The notes below the pieces were generated by a model. It ran no database searches. It was not told where the DNA came from and was given only the letters and a program-made list of their open reading frames with translations. The position numbers and the translations under genes were made by a program. Shown one piece after another: positions 38,809 through 48,878 of a stretch of 64,000 nt of DNA. Numbering within the stretch: the stretch's first letter is position 1; each line of letters begins with the position of its first letter. The stretch covers positions 1-64,000 of the forward strand of contig JAHEJX010000002.1 of assembly GCA_024638645.1 (NCBI GenBank), read 5' to 3'. Origin of the DNA: Actinomycetes bacterium. Its GTDB lineage: Bacteria > Actinomycetota > Acidimicrobiia > Spongiisociales > UBA5794.

Positions 38809-39872
38809 TGCAGGCGCGCTTCGTACTCTTGCCGGGCGACGGGATCGGTCCGGAGGTAACGGCCGAGGCTCGCAAGGTCCTCACTGCGGTCGCAACTCTG
38901 CACCGTCACGAATTCTCATTCGAAGAGAAGCCGATGGGCGGCATCGCGATCGACGAATTCGGCGATCCCCTGCCGGCGTCGACGGTGGTGGCCTGCCGTG
39001 CCGCAGACGCTGTGATCTTGGGTGCCGTAGGCGGACCGAAGTGGGACGATCCGACTGCCAAGACGAGGCCGGAGGCAGGGCTGCTCGCAATCCGTCAGGA
39101 GCTCGGCCTGTTCGCCAATCTCCGCCCGGTCAAACCCAATCGGCACCTCATCGAGGCTTCGCCGCTGCGACCCGAACTCGTCGAGGGAACGGACATTCTG
39201 TTCGTTCGCGAGCTCACCGGGGGCATCTACTTCGGGCCGAGCGGCGTCAGCGATGACGGTCGCTCCGCGTTTTCGACGATGGTTTACTCAGTCGGGGAGG
39301 TTGAGCGCATCGTCCGAATCGCCGCCGAGGCAGCGCGAAGCCGCAAGGGTCACCTGACCTCGGTCGACAAAGCCAACGTTCTCGAGGTATCGCGGCTTTG
39401 GCGGCGGGTTGCCGCCAAAGTCATGGAAGAGGAATACCCGGACGTGCACTACGAGGTGGTCCTCGTCGACGCCATGGCGATGCACTTGATAGCGCGTCCC
39501 CGCGACTTCGACGTCGTGGTCACCGGCAATATGTTCGGCGACATACTCACCGACGAAGCATCGATGCTGCCGGGCTCACTAGGGCTTCTTCCTTCAGCAT
39601 CGCTCGGTGATCCGGGGCCGGGCCTATACGAGCCGATCCACGGCTCGGCACCGGACATTGCCGGTCGTGGCATCGCCAATCCCCTGGCCACGATCCTTGC
39701 CTCAGCCATGGCTCTGCGGCATTCCCTAGGACTCGAAGCCGAGGCGCTGAGCGTGGAAGCGGCCGTCGATTCTGCTCTCAATGACGGGCTACGGACCGTC
39801 GACATCGCGGCCGGGGCCAAAGGCGTCAGTACGGTTGCCATGGGCGACGCCGTGGTGGCCCGGATCAACTGA
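38808..39872 (+). CDS. leuB: 3-isopropylmalate dehydrogenase
   Basis: [40 protein letters not shown]. Confidence 0.95.
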   Translation: MQARFVLLPGDGIGPEVTAEARKVLTAVATLHRHEFSFEEKPMGGIAIDEFGDPLPASTVVACRAADAVILGAVGGPKWDDPTAKTRPEAGLLAIRQELGLFANLRPVKPNRHLIEASPLRPELVEGTDILFVRELTGGIYFGPSGVSDDGRSAFSTMVYSVGEVERIVRIAAEAARSRKGHLTSVDKANVLEVSRLWRRVAAKVMEEEYPDVHYEVVLVDAMAMHLIARPRDFDVVVTGNMFGDILTDEASMLPGSLGLLPSASLGDPGPGLYEPIHGSAPDIAGRGIANPLATILASAMALRHSLGLEAEALSVEAAVDSALNDGLRTVDIAAGAKGVSTVAMGDAVVARIN

Positions 39873-40010
39873 CAGGGCACTTCGCCCACTCGATGAGCGG
39901 CCCGCAGCGGGCTTGGACCCCGGCCGTTTTGGTCGAGATCGAAAAGGTGCAGTCGTTGCAGGATTCGGCTTCTTTCATCCACAAGGCGCGGCGGACCTAG
40001 TCTTCTCGCC

Positions 40011-41540
40011 GTGACATGGTCACCCCGCACCTTGCCCCTTGCCGCCGTGCTCATCCTGAGCCTGCTGGCGGCAAGCTGTTCTGGCACAAATGGGGCCCCC
40101 ACCACAGCTTCCACCGAGACCCCGACAACAACGAGCCAGACGTCAACGACAACGACAACGACAACAACGGCTCCAACCACAACCGCAGACGCCTTCTCCG
40201 GCCTCATCGCGCCGGAGGCGCAAGCGCTCGGAATTGGCGATGAATACTTCCCGACTCTGGGCAACCCTGGATATGACGTCGATCACTACACGATCGACAT
40301 GGTGTTTCAGCCAGATACGACGACACTCGACGCCGTCACCACGATCGAGGCGACGGCCACCGTCGAGCTGACATCCATCAATCTGGACTTCACGAAGCTG
40401 GAGGCGACCAGTGTCCACGTCGACGGTGTCGAGGCAGCGTTCCTTGCGGTCGAAGAGGATCTCGTCTTGACACCATCGTCCGCGATTGCGCCGGGGGAGG
40501 GCTTTGTGATGGATATCACCTATGGAGGGACTCCTGGCCGGGCGCGGTCGGCCGCGGTGCCATTCGGTATCGGCTGGCAGACGGTCGATGGACAGAACTA
40601 CGTCGTAGCTGAACCCGATGCCGCTCACAGCTGGTTTCCGAACAACGACCACCCGCTCGACAAGGCGACGTATACCTTCCGAATCAACGTTCCTGACGGC
40701 ACCACGGCCGCAGCAAACGGCAACCTCGTGGAACGCATCACCGACCTCGGACGCGAGATATTCGTGTGGGAGGTGACCTCGCCTATGGCTGCCTATCTCG
40801 CCACCGTCGTCATCGGTGACTTCGATATCTTCGAGGACCCCGCCGCCTCGGCCGAGTCCGGAGTGCCGATCCGTCACGTGCTGCCGGCCGGCACGACCGT
40901 CGCCGATTATCCAGGCCTGGAACGCACCGGCGAGATGATTGCCTTTCTGGAAGACCGCTTCGGTCCTTACCCGTTCGACACGTACGGCATTGCGATCGTC
41001 GATGGATTTGGAGCAGCGCTCGAGAACCAGACCTTGTCTCTCTTCGACTCGAACATCGCCATGTCATTCTTCTTCGAAGATGTACTCATCCACGAACTGG
41101 CGCATCAGTGGTATGGCAACAGCGTCAGCCCGGGGGCCTGGCAGGACATCTGGCTCAACGAGGGATTCGCTTCGTATGCGGAATGGCTGTGGATCGAACG
41201 AGAGTCATCCCGTGAAATCTTGGAGCAGGAGATTGCGCTCGAACGAGAAGACTTCGCGGGCGCCGGATTCCCAGCGCCGGGCCGGCCGCCGGTTTTCGAG
41301 CTTTTTGGCCCTGCGGTCTATCGCGTCGGAGCTATGGCGCTGCATGCTCTGCGCCTTACGGTCGGCGATGAGGCCTTCTTCGACATCATGCGAGAGCACG
41401 CGTCCCGATTCGCCGACAGCACGGCCCGGACGGCCGACTTCATAGCGGTCGCCGAGGAGGTATCCGGCCAAGACCTGAGCGACCTCTTCAACGAGTGGCT
41501 CTTCGAGCGCCGCGTCCCGGAATTCCCGGCAGCAAGCTGA
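40011..41540 (+). CDS. M1-family metallopeptidase, lipoprotein
   Basis: Lipobox LLAASCSG; HELAHQWYGN-x18-E zinc site; AALENQTLSLF. Confidence 0.9.
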   Translation: MTWSPRTLPLAAVLILSLLAASCSGTNGAPTTASTETPTTTSQTSTTTTTTTTAPTTTADAFSGLIAPEAQALGIGDEYFPTLGNPGYDVDHYTIDMVFQPDTTTLDAVTTIEATATVELTSINLDFTKLEATSVHVDGVEAAFLAVEEDLVLTPSSAIAPGEGFVMDITYGGTPGRARSAAVPFGIGWQTVDGQNYVVAEPDAAHSWFPNNDHPLDKATYTFRINVPDGTTAAANGNLVERITDLGREIFVWEVTSPMAAYLATVVIGDFDIFEDPAASAESGVPIRHVLPAGTTVADYPGLERTGEMIAFLEDRFGPYPFDTYGIAIVDGFGAALENQTLSLFDSNIAMSFFFEDVLIHELAHQWYGNSVSPGAWQDIWLNEGFASYAEWLWIERESSREILEQEIALEREDFAGAGFPAPGRPPVFELFGPAVYRVGAMALHALRLTVGDEAFFDIMREHASRFADSTARTADFIAVAEEVSGQDLSDLFNEWLFERRVPEFPAAS

Positions 41541-41588
41541 CTGGTCGCAAGTGCCGGGCAATTCCGTAGGGCTCGGAAAAGGACCTAG

Positions 41589-43277
41589 CTAACGACAGGA
41601 CATGACGACGATGCCGACTCGGTTGTGAGCACTGGCATCGATTTCACGCCACCAGCCGCGAATCCTCACTTCTTGACCAGGTGAGTTGTATCCGCTCGGC
41701 AAGGTGTAGACCCCCGCCGTCTGCACCTCAGGATCGACGTCCACCGTGCCGCCGCCTGAGGGCCACATGACAAGCTCATCGGCATTGTTCGACTTCGTGA
41801 TGGTTACGTTCATCGGATTCGTGGTCGGCGCCGTGTTCTTCATCCACCAGCGCACAATCGGAGTGCCCCCGCTGCAGTCTTGACCTGCCACGAAAGCGGG
41901 CCCGCGCGCCGGTTGCGGCAATCCGGCCTGGCAGATCGACGCTCTCATCAGCAGGGTGGGAGCTTCCGAACCGGACACGCCAACCCAGCTCGCGATGACA
42001 GGCTTGGGATCGTTGCTGCCGCCGGTCCCTGTGAACGTACCCCACTTGCTCTGTCCACCGCTGACAGAGACCGAGTCCACTCTTGTGGATCCGTTGAATG
42101 TGATCTTCAACGTCTGAGTCGTGTTGTTGTTGTTGGTAACCCGATATCGAATGAATGCGCCATTGCCACTGCAGTCGGCGCCTGCCAGAAACACCGGAGC
42201 TATGGCATCGGACGGCGCTGCCGTAGTTGTCGTTGTCGTCGGCGGCCTCGTGGTGGTTGGTGAACCAGGAGGCTGTGACGTCGTGCTTCCTGGAGATTGC
42301 GTCGTTGTTGTTGTCGAAGGCGACGCCGTCGTCGAGTTTCCAGGCACGGTGGTCGTCGTCTGGCCGGGCACCGTCGTCGTCGTCTCTCCCGGCTCGGTGG
42401 TTGTCGTGGTGCCATCAACCGCGCCTGCTGTCGTCGCGACCGGCGGCGGTGTGGCAAGAACCTGGTTGAGCGGATCTCCCGTGGTTGCCGAGCCACCCTG
42501 GCCGACAAGCGTCGTCGCGGCGTTGCCGCCTGCGAGAATCTGCGTGTCCGGCGCACAAATGGGAATCACCATCTGCGTCCACGTCTCGGCAATGCCGCCG
42601 CTACCTTCTGCCCAACCGGACACCCGAATGTTGCCACCCAGGTCGTAGTCCGCAGGGATGTCGTTGACACCACTGGTTTGGGATCCGGCAAACATGAGCT
42701 CGGCGGCGCCGTCAGCCGGCCAGATCGTTTCGCCGAGCGTGCCTTCTTCGTCACTGATCGAGACGTAGATGTTGCGGTGCTCCTCTGCGGAGTTGGACAA
42801 CCACCAGCGGACGACCGCCACATCGTCTCTGCAATCTGTCCCTGCCATGAATGATGGGCCCGTAAAATCGCTGGCCGACACCGTCACGCAAGGATTCGGG
42901 GCCACGGTGATCGAGCTGGCCGGTGCGTCGGTGTTTGTGGCCCACTTGGCTTCGAGAACGACAGATTTCGCCGCACTGCCGCTCCACTCGATCCGTCCAC
43001 GCTTGGTCTCTTCGGCCCCGAGGCGGGCGGATCCAATGACGGCCTGCTCGTCGATCGAGATGGCAAGGGTTTCTTCGCCTGGCGTCTCGTTGGTTACCCG
43101 ATACTGGACGAATGGTCCGTCTTCGTCGCAGTCGGAACCGGCCAGCAATAGCGGTCCAGGCACTTGCTCAGCGCTCGCCGGAGAAGATGAGACCACGGCG
43201 ACCGCTGCCCAGGTGAGGGCGAGCGCGACAATCGCCACCAGCCCATAACGGATGCGCGAGTCACGCCGCCTACGCAA
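41589..43277 (-). CDS. Exported repeat protein with Thr/Pro linker and four related ectodomain repeats
   Basis: Four (L/M/V)AG-x-DC-x(7,8)-[V/I]-(R/Q)-(Y/W) repeats flanking a TTTT-rich linker. Confidence 0.7.
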   Translation of the reverse strand: MRRRRDSRIRYGLVAIVALALTWAAVAVVSSSPASAEQVPGPLLLAGSDCDEDGPFVQYRVTNETPGEETLAISIDEQAVIGSARLGAEETKRGRIEWSGSAAKSVVLEAKWATNTDAPASSITVAPNPCVTVSASDFTGPSFMAGTDCRDDVAVVRWWLSNSAEEHRNIYVSISDEEGTLGETIWPADGAAELMFAGSQTSGVNDIPADYDLGGNIRVSGWAEGSGGIAETWTQMVIPICAPDTQILAGGNAATTLVGQGGSATTGDPLNQVLATPPPVATTAGAVDGTTTTTEPGETTTTVPGQTTTTVPGNSTTASPSTTTTTQSPGSTTSQPPGSPTTTRPPTTTTTTAAPSDAIAPVFLAGADCSGNGAFIRYRVTNNNNTTQTLKITFNGSTRVDSVSVSGGQSKWGTFTGTGGSNDPKPVIASWVGVSGSEAPTLLMRASICQAGLPQPARGPAFVAGQDCSGGTPIVRWWMKNTAPTTNPMNVTITKSNNADELVMWPSGGGTVDVDPEVQTAGVYTLPSGYNSPGQEVRIRGWWREIDASAHNRVGIVVMSCR

Positions 43278-43427
43278 GATGCCTTCCCCTTGACGATGCC
43301 CTACTCGATGGAGGCCCTCTACTGCTTCACCATCGGTCCCAACCCACCTGTGGCGGGATCATAAATCAGCCGGCCGCCTAGCAAAAGAGGGAGGTGGCGA
43401 AGTTCGCGATGACTAGCGCATATCGAC

Positions 43428-44123
43428 TCAGCCATCGCTGCGAACGTCGACAACACCCGCAATGAATTCGCCGTTCGGGATGTCAACGGATCTGCCTTCA
43501 GAGACTTCAATGCGTGTAGTCGACAAGCCAATCTCGGCGATCGTGCCGTCGATGTCGCCCACACGAATCCGGTCGCCCGGGCGATAGCGATTGTGGACGT
43601 GGCGGCCGGCGGCAACATGGCGAGCGATCGGGACAGAGCCGAGACCGATGCTGAGCGCCATCGTCAGCGTAAACCCGAACGCCAGAGCGGCCACCAGGAT
43701 CAAGATGATGTTGGTGGAGATCCCGACCTGTTGGAGGGCGATCACCACTCCGATGCCGAGGATCATCGACGACACGATCAACCTGCCGCGGCTCGCCAGC
43801 GCCGGGGAAACCCTGCGCAGCGCCGTCTCGACCAGCAGGCCCGCGATCTTGCCGAGAGCCTGAGCAATGACGACGAGCAAGACTCCGATTGTGATGGACA
43901 CGACTGCACTAGGCACTGAGTCGGTGAGTGCAGATGCCTGGCCTGGGTCGATGACGGTCAATGCCCCGAACACGAGCACGGCGAAGACCAGGACCGGCAT
44001 CAACTGGCTGACCAGCTCCTTCCACTTGTCGCCCACCCTGGCCTTGATGATCTTGGCGATCAGCCAAATCAGGATCGCAACACCGATGGCGACGGCTGCG
44101 GCCGTAATCCGTTCTTGAGTCAT
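43428..44123 (-). CDS. MscS-like mechanosensitive channel
   Basis: ALAFGFTLTMALSIGLGSVPIARHVAAG; GDRIRVGDIDGTIAEIGLSTTRIE; start refined to MTQERI. Confidence 0.88.
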   Translation of the reverse strand: MTQERITAAAVAIGVAILIWLIAKIIKARVGDKWKELVSQLMPVLVFAVLVFGALTVIDPGQASALTDSVPSAVVSITIGVLLVVIAQALGKIAGLLVETALRRVSPALASRGRLIVSSMILGIGVVIALQQVGISTNIILILVAALAFGFTLTMALSIGLGSVPIARHVAAGRHVHNRYRPGDRIRVGDIDGTIAEIGLSTTRIEVSEGRSVDIPNGEFIAGVVDVRSDG

Positions 44124-44127
44124 GGCT

Positions 44128-44451
44128 CTACTCCGTGTCGGCCGATTCGTCGGAATCGGGTTGGTTGGAATCCAAGACTTCGGCTGCGCCGGGACTGTAT
44201 TCGACGACCGCCCTTCCCATGGCCGCGGCGACATCTGCTCCGAAGCGGGCGACGTGCGCCACGAACTCCGCAAGCCTGATTCGCTCCATCACAGGCTCGG
44301 TCAGGTCCGCCGTCAACTCGCCCTGCCACAGCTCGGCTAAGAAAGCCTGGCATTCGTCACAGTCGACCACATGTTCGTCGAGGCTCTCGTCGAGCCCATC
44401 GACGAACGCAAAGAGGAGGTCGTCGGTGGTCTGGCAGGACCTCATTGCCAC
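44128..44451 (-). CDS. Zinc-binding anti-sigma factor-like protein
   Basis: EHVVDCDECQAFLAEL (HxxxCxxC); overlaps the sigma gene. Confidence 0.75.
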   Translation of the reverse strand: MAMRSCQTTDDLLFAFVDGLDESLDEHVVDCDECQAFLAELWQGELTADLTEPVMERIRLAEFVAHVARFGADVAAAMGRAVVEYSPGAAEVLDSNQPDSDESADTE

Positions 44452-44981
44452 TCCTCCATAGCTGTGCGCAAGGAGCGCCTCGCTCGCAAGATTCTCGTGC
44501 GGACCGTATTGAGCGGCATGTCGAGGTCGTCTGCAATCTCTTGATAGGGCATACCGCCGTACTCCCGCATAACCAACGGAATCCGCAGGTCATCGGGTAG
44601 AGCTTCGATGGCTGCCCTGAGGTCTGCTGCCATCTGCCCCCGCATGGCGTCGCGCTCCGGTCCCGACGCGGCGGGAGTCTCGGGAAGGGCTTCCGCGGGA
44701 TACTCCCTACGGCGCTGCACGGCATTCAGCGCAAGGTTGGTCGCAATGCGATACAACCAGCTGCGGACTGCGGCTTGGCCGCGAAAGTCCGCAAGAGCCT
44801 TGTATGCCCTCACGAATGCGTCTTGTGCCACGTCTTGTGCGAGCACTGGGTTCCTCACCACTCTCAATGCGGCTCCATAGACAAAGTCTTGGTGCCGTCT
44901 GATCAATTCGCCGAAAGCCTCCAAATCCGACTCGACCGCAGCAACGAGTTCAAGGTCCGTCATATCTCGGTAGTCAGCCAT
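44442..44981 (-). CDS. ECF-type RNA polymerase sigma factor
   Basis: DLEAFGELIRRHQDFVYGAALRVVRNPVLAQDVAQDAFVRAY; MREYGGMPYQEIADDLDMPLNTVRTRILRARRSLR. Confidence 0.92.
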   Translation of the reverse strand: MADYRDMTDLELVAAVESDLEAFGELIRRHQDFVYGAALRVVRNPVLAQDVAQDAFVRAYKALADFRGQAAVRSWLYRIATNLALNAVQRRREYPAEALPETPAASGPERDAMRGQMAADLRAAIEALPDDLRIPLVMREYGGMPYQEIADDLDMPLNTVRTRILRARRSLRTAMEEWQ

Positions 44982-45053
44982 GGCCGGCCTTCCCCGAGAC
45001 GGGGACCCCCTTAGGTTTGTACTCATCGCTTGTGCGCGATCACTTTCGTTTTT

Positions 45054-45078
45054 GACACCGGTGAACGGCGAGAGTTCC
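45054..45078 (-). promoter_or_regulatory. ECF-type autoregulatory promoter candidate GGAAC-N17-GTC
   Basis: Minus strand GGGAACTCTCGCCGTTCACCGGTGTCAAA upstream of the sigma gene. Confidence 0.55.
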
Positions 45079-45343
45079 CGGAGATTGCCGCGTTGCGGGC
45101 TCCAGCCGGGATTATGGCCCATCGATACCCAGAAACCGTTGCAACAGGCCGTTTCAGGCTGCCGCGGATAAAGACTCCAAGGATTTCCGATCTCGGAGAA
45201 CTTTCGTCGTACTGCCGTGTCATATCTTCGAAACTCAATTCCTCGCCAGGGGTCGCACCGCCCCCGGCAGGATGGCGTCCGACGGGTGATCGTCTGTACC
45301 AACCCCCTCACGGATCTGCTCGTAGGGGCGCCGCTAGCGGTTA

Positions 45344-45364
45344 GGGGCCTGCATTGCAGGCCCC
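45344..45364. repeat. Perfect palindrome GGGGCCTGCA-t-TGCAGGCCCC
   Basis: 10-bp arms around one base, between divergent sigma and pntA genes, no T-run. Confidence 0.8.
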
Positions 45365-45405
45365 TGACTGCGTCTGCGAGCTGATTTCGGGTAGCGTCTC
45401 ACGCT

Positions 45406-46530
45406 ATGCCCACAGTCGGAGTGCCAGCGGAGGTTGCCGAAGGCGAAAGACGAGTCGCACTCGTTCCCGCCACGGTGGCCAAACTCACCTCTTCGGGCTG
45501 GAATGTCAATGTCGAGAGCGGCGCCGGGACGGCTGCCGGGTTCCCAGACGCGCAATACTCCACGGCCGGGGCGACAGTTACGGATCGGGCCGCGGCCCTT
45601 GCGTCAGAGGTGGTTGTCGGTGTCTCCCCTCCACCAGCCGACTTGGTCAGGTCATTACAACCCGGGTCCACGGTTGCCGGATTCCTGGAGCCGTACGTCA
45701 ACGAAGAGCTGATGCGGGCCACCTGTGAAAGCGGCCTCACGGCAATTGCCGTCGAGGCGATACCGCGAACAACGCTGGCGCAGTCGATGGATGCGCTCTC
45801 CAGCCAGACCAACCTCGCCGGATACGCCGCAGTGCTGCTCGCGGCACACGACGCCCCGAAGGTGTTCCCGATGATGGTCACCGCAGCCGGCACGATCGCC
45901 CCCGCCCGCGTCCTCATCTTGGGTGTTGGAGTGGCGGGCCTGCAGGCAATAGCCACTGCACGCCGGCTCGGGGCAGTAGTGCACGCCTACGACATTCGTC
46001 CAGAGACGGCCGAACAGGTGGAGTCCCTCGGGGCCAAGTTCGTTGCCGCTCCCACTGCCGACGCCGATGCGGGCGGATATGCCGTAGAGGTCGAAGAAGA
46101 CATCCAGGCAAGACAACACGCGGCGCTCGCCCCATACGTCGCCCAGGCGGACATCATCGTCACCACCGCCCAGATCCCTGGTCGCCCGGCTCCCCTTCTC
46201 GTCACCACGGAGATGGTGAGCACCATGCACGCCGGTTCGGTGATAGTCGACATGGCAGCCGGCACGGGCGGCAACGTCGAGCCGTCGCGGCCGGACGAGG
46301 TGATCGATGTCGGAGGGGCCCGGATCCACGGTCCGACCAACCTGGCTGCGCACGTGCCCGGCGACGCTTCACGGATGTACAGCCGCAACCTCGAAACGAT
46401 GCTCGAGCGGTTGGCGAGTCTCGAGGACGCGCTCACTGAAGATGCGATCTTCTCAGAGGCAGCCGTGATCGTCGAAGGCAAGGCGCAGCACCCGCGAACC
46501 AGAGCATTGCTCGGATTGGACGAAACGTGA
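45406..46530 (+). CDS. pntAA: NAD(P) transhydrogenase subunit alpha, part 1
   Basis: VGVPAEVAEGERRVALVPATVAKL; ILGVGVAGLQAIATARRLGAVVHAYDIRPE. Confidence 0.94.
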   Translation: MPTVGVPAEVAEGERRVALVPATVAKLTSSGWNVNVESGAGTAAGFPDAQYSTAGATVTDRAAALASEVVVGVSPPPADLVRSLQPGSTVAGFLEPYVNEELMRATCESGLTAIAVEAIPRTTLAQSMDALSSQTNLAGYAAVLLAAHDAPKVFPMMVTAAGTIAPARVLILGVGVAGLQAIATARRLGAVVHAYDIRPETAEQVESLGAKFVAAPTADADAGGYAVEVEEDIQARQHAALAPYVAQADIIVTTAQIPGRPAPLLVTTEMVSTMHAGSVIVDMAAGTGGNVEPSRPDEVIDVGGARIHGPTNLAAHVPGDASRMYSRNLETMLERLASLEDALTEDAIFSEAAVIVEGKAQHPRTRALLGLDET

Positions 46531-46826
46531 GCGCCGTATTCATCTCGGGCATCGTGGTTTTCGTTCTCGCCGCCTTCGTCGGGCTCGAGGTCATCTCCAA
46601 AGTGCCACCCACGCTGCACACGCCACTCATGTCGGGAGCGAACGCCATCTCGGGAATCACAATCGTGGGCGCCGTCGCCGCCGCGGGCATCGGGGAGGGC
46701 ACCGTTGCCGCCGTGCTCGGGTTCCTGGCCGTGACAACTGCGACGATCAACGTCGTAGGTGGGTTCATGGTGACGGACCGCATGCTCGAGATGTTCAAGA
46801 AGAAGCCGAGCAAGCCCAATGGTTGA
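46527..46826 (+). CDS. pntAB: NAD(P) transhydrogenase subunit alpha, part 2
   Basis: LEVISKVPPTLHTPLMSGANAISGITIVGA. Confidence 0.94.
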   Translation: MSAVFISGIVVFVLAAFVGLEVISKVPPTLHTPLMSGANAISGITIVGAVAAAGIGEGTVAAVLGFLAVTTATINVVGGFMVTDRMLEMFKKKPSKPNG

Positions 46827-48174
46827 GCTTCTCTACCTGGGCGCGGCAGTCCTGTTCATTGTCGGGTTGAAGATGCTCGGCTCGCCGCGCAGTGCCAGGC
46901 GCGGGAACATCCTGGCGGCGCTGGGGATGCTCCTCGCCATCGTGGTAACGATGGTCGATTCCGAGATCCTGAGCTGGCGTACGGTCGTGGCCGGCCTTGT
47001 CGTCGGCAGCGTCGTTGGTGCAGCTCTCGCCATTCGAGTCCAGATGACCGCAATGCCACAGCTGGTCGCGGCGTTCAACGGATTCGGCGGAGCAGCCTCC
47101 GCCCTCGTCGCGGCGGCCGAGCTAGAACGTACCGGCGGCAATTTCTCCGCCGAGATCGGGTCGGTCGTGGCCGCATCGATTGCGATCGGCACCGTCACTT
47201 TTTCCGGATCATTCGTAGCATTCGGCAAGTTACAGGGCCTCATCCCGGGCCGGCCCATAGGCCTCAAGGTCCAGCAAGCGATCAATGCCCTACTGGCGGC
47301 CAACGTCATAGCGTTCAGCGCCTGGGGAATAGCGAGTGGGTCGCTTCCGCCCTATTGGCTCGTGGTAGCCGCTGCGTTCTTGCTCGGCATATTCGGTGTG
47401 CTCCCCATAGGCGGCGCCGACATGCCCGTCGTCATCTCACTGCTCAACTCCCTCTCCGGAGTTGCCGCAGCCACCGCCGGCTTCGTAATTGGCAATTCTG
47501 CTCTGATAATCGGCGGCGCGCTTGTGGGCGCGGCAGGTCTGATCCTCACCATGCAGATGGGCGAGGCGATGAATCGCAGCCTGGCCAACGTGCTCTTCTC
47601 CGGATTTGGCGGCACGAGCACTGCCGGCGAGATGTCGGACAAACCGGTCAACCGAGCAACGCCGGACGACGTTGCCATCGCGCTCGGCTATGCCGATAGC
47701 GTCGTGGTGGTTCCTGGATACGGGCTGGCAGTTGCTCAGGCTCAGCATGCAACCCGCGACCTCGGCGAGGCTCTCGAAGAGCGAGGGGTGAAGGTGACCT
47801 ACGCAATCCATCCCGTAGCAGGGCGAATGCCCGGACACATGAACGTCCTTCTCGCAGAAGCAGACGTGCCATACGAGCAACTTCTCGACCTCGACCAATC
47901 CAATCCACAGTTCCCACAGACCGACGTCGTGCTCATCGTGGGCGCCAACGATGTGGTCAACCCGACGGCGCGCGACGACGCAACGAGCCCGATCTACGGA
48001 ATGCCGATTCTCGAGGTCGATGAAGCCCGCACGGTCGTCGTGATCAAACGTTCGTTGTCGCCCGGATTCGCCGGCATTGACAACCCACTCTTCTATTTCG
48101 ACAAGACAATGATGTTGTTCGCCGACGGCAAAGCCGCCATGGAGGCCATACTGAAAGCTCTCAAGGATGTCTGA
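46819..48174 (+). CDS. pntB: NAD(P) transhydrogenase subunit beta
   Basis: QLVAAFNGFGGAASALVAAAE; VVPGYGLAVAQAQHATRDL; GRMPGHMNVLLAEADVPYEQL. Confidence 0.95.
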   Translation: MVELLYLGAAVLFIVGLKMLGSPRSARRGNILAALGMLLAIVVTMVDSEILSWRTVVAGLVVGSVVGAALAIRVQMTAMPQLVAAFNGFGGAASALVAAAELERTGGNFSAEIGSVVAASIAIGTVTFSGSFVAFGKLQGLIPGRPIGLKVQQAINALLAANVIAFSAWGIASGSLPPYWLVVAAAFLLGIFGVLPIGGADMPVVISLLNSLSGVAAATAGFVIGNSALIIGGALVGAAGLILTMQMGEAMNRSLANVLFSGFGGTSTAGEMSDKPVNRATPDDVAIALGYADSVVVVPGYGLAVAQAQHATRDLGEALEERGVKVTYAIHPVAGRMPGHMNVLLAEADVPYEQLLDLDQSNPQFPQTDVVLIVGANDVVNPTARDDATSPIYGMPILEVDEARTVVVIKRSLSPGFAGIDNPLFYFDKTMMLFADGKAAMEAILKALKDV

Positions 48175-48244
48175 CCCATCGGTCCCCGTCTGCGAGGGAT
48201 GAGTCAGCGGTAGGCAGTCAAATCTGCAATCTGAGGTTGGTCCT

Positions 48245-48844
48245 GTGGAGTTCTATGAGGCTGTTCGACAGCGCAGGATGATCAGAAGCTACCGCGCCGA
48301 TCCGGTGGATTCTGCCGCGATCGACCGCATCCTCGATTCGGCGCGACGAGGACCTTCGGCGGGATACTCACAGGGCATCGAGTTCGTGGTGGTCACTTCC
48401 ATCGCAGGTCGCCGGGCGATCGCGAGTGCCGCCGGCGAGGACTCATACTCCGAGCGTGGATTCACGCCTTGGCTGTCCGGCGCACCGGTCCACGTTGTCA
48501 TCGCCGTAGACATCGAACGGTATCGCGAGCGCTACGCCGAGGCGGACAAGAGCGGCATCGACCACTGGAGCGTCCCCTACTGGTGGGTGGATGCTGGGGC
48601 GGCGCTGATGCTCATGTTGCTTGCGGCCGTCGACGAGGGCCTCGCGGCCGGGTTCCTCGGCAGCCACGCCATCAATGAGTTGGCGGAGACTGTCGGCTTG
48701 CCCGATCGATTCGAAACACTGGGAGTTGTCACGATCGGGCATTCCGAGGCGGCGGAGGTGGTCGGGAGTGCAGAGCGGGGTCGCCGGGACCGATCGGACG
48801 TGGTTCATACCGAGCTGTGGGACGAGGCAGCCGGGATCGACTAG
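48245..48844 (+). CDS. Nitroreductase-family protein
   Basis: FYEAVRQRRMIRSYRADPVDSAAIDRILDSARRGPSAGYSQG. Confidence 0.85.
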   Translation: MEFYEAVRQRRMIRSYRADPVDSAAIDRILDSARRGPSAGYSQGIEFVVVTSIAGRRAIASAAGEDSYSERGFTPWLSGAPVHVVIAVDIERYRERYAEADKSGIDHWSVPYWWVDAGAALMLMLLAAVDEGLAAGFLGSHAINELAETVGLPDRFETLGVVTIGHSEAAEVVGSAERGRRDRSDVVHTELWDEAAGID

Positions 48845-48878
48845 CCCGGGAGGCGATACCGGTAGGCTCACCCGGCTC

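Noticed and set aside
40080-40190. Alternative plus-frame ORFs with Gln/Arg runs
   Set aside because: Out-of-frame readings of the Thr-rich linker of the M1 peptidase.
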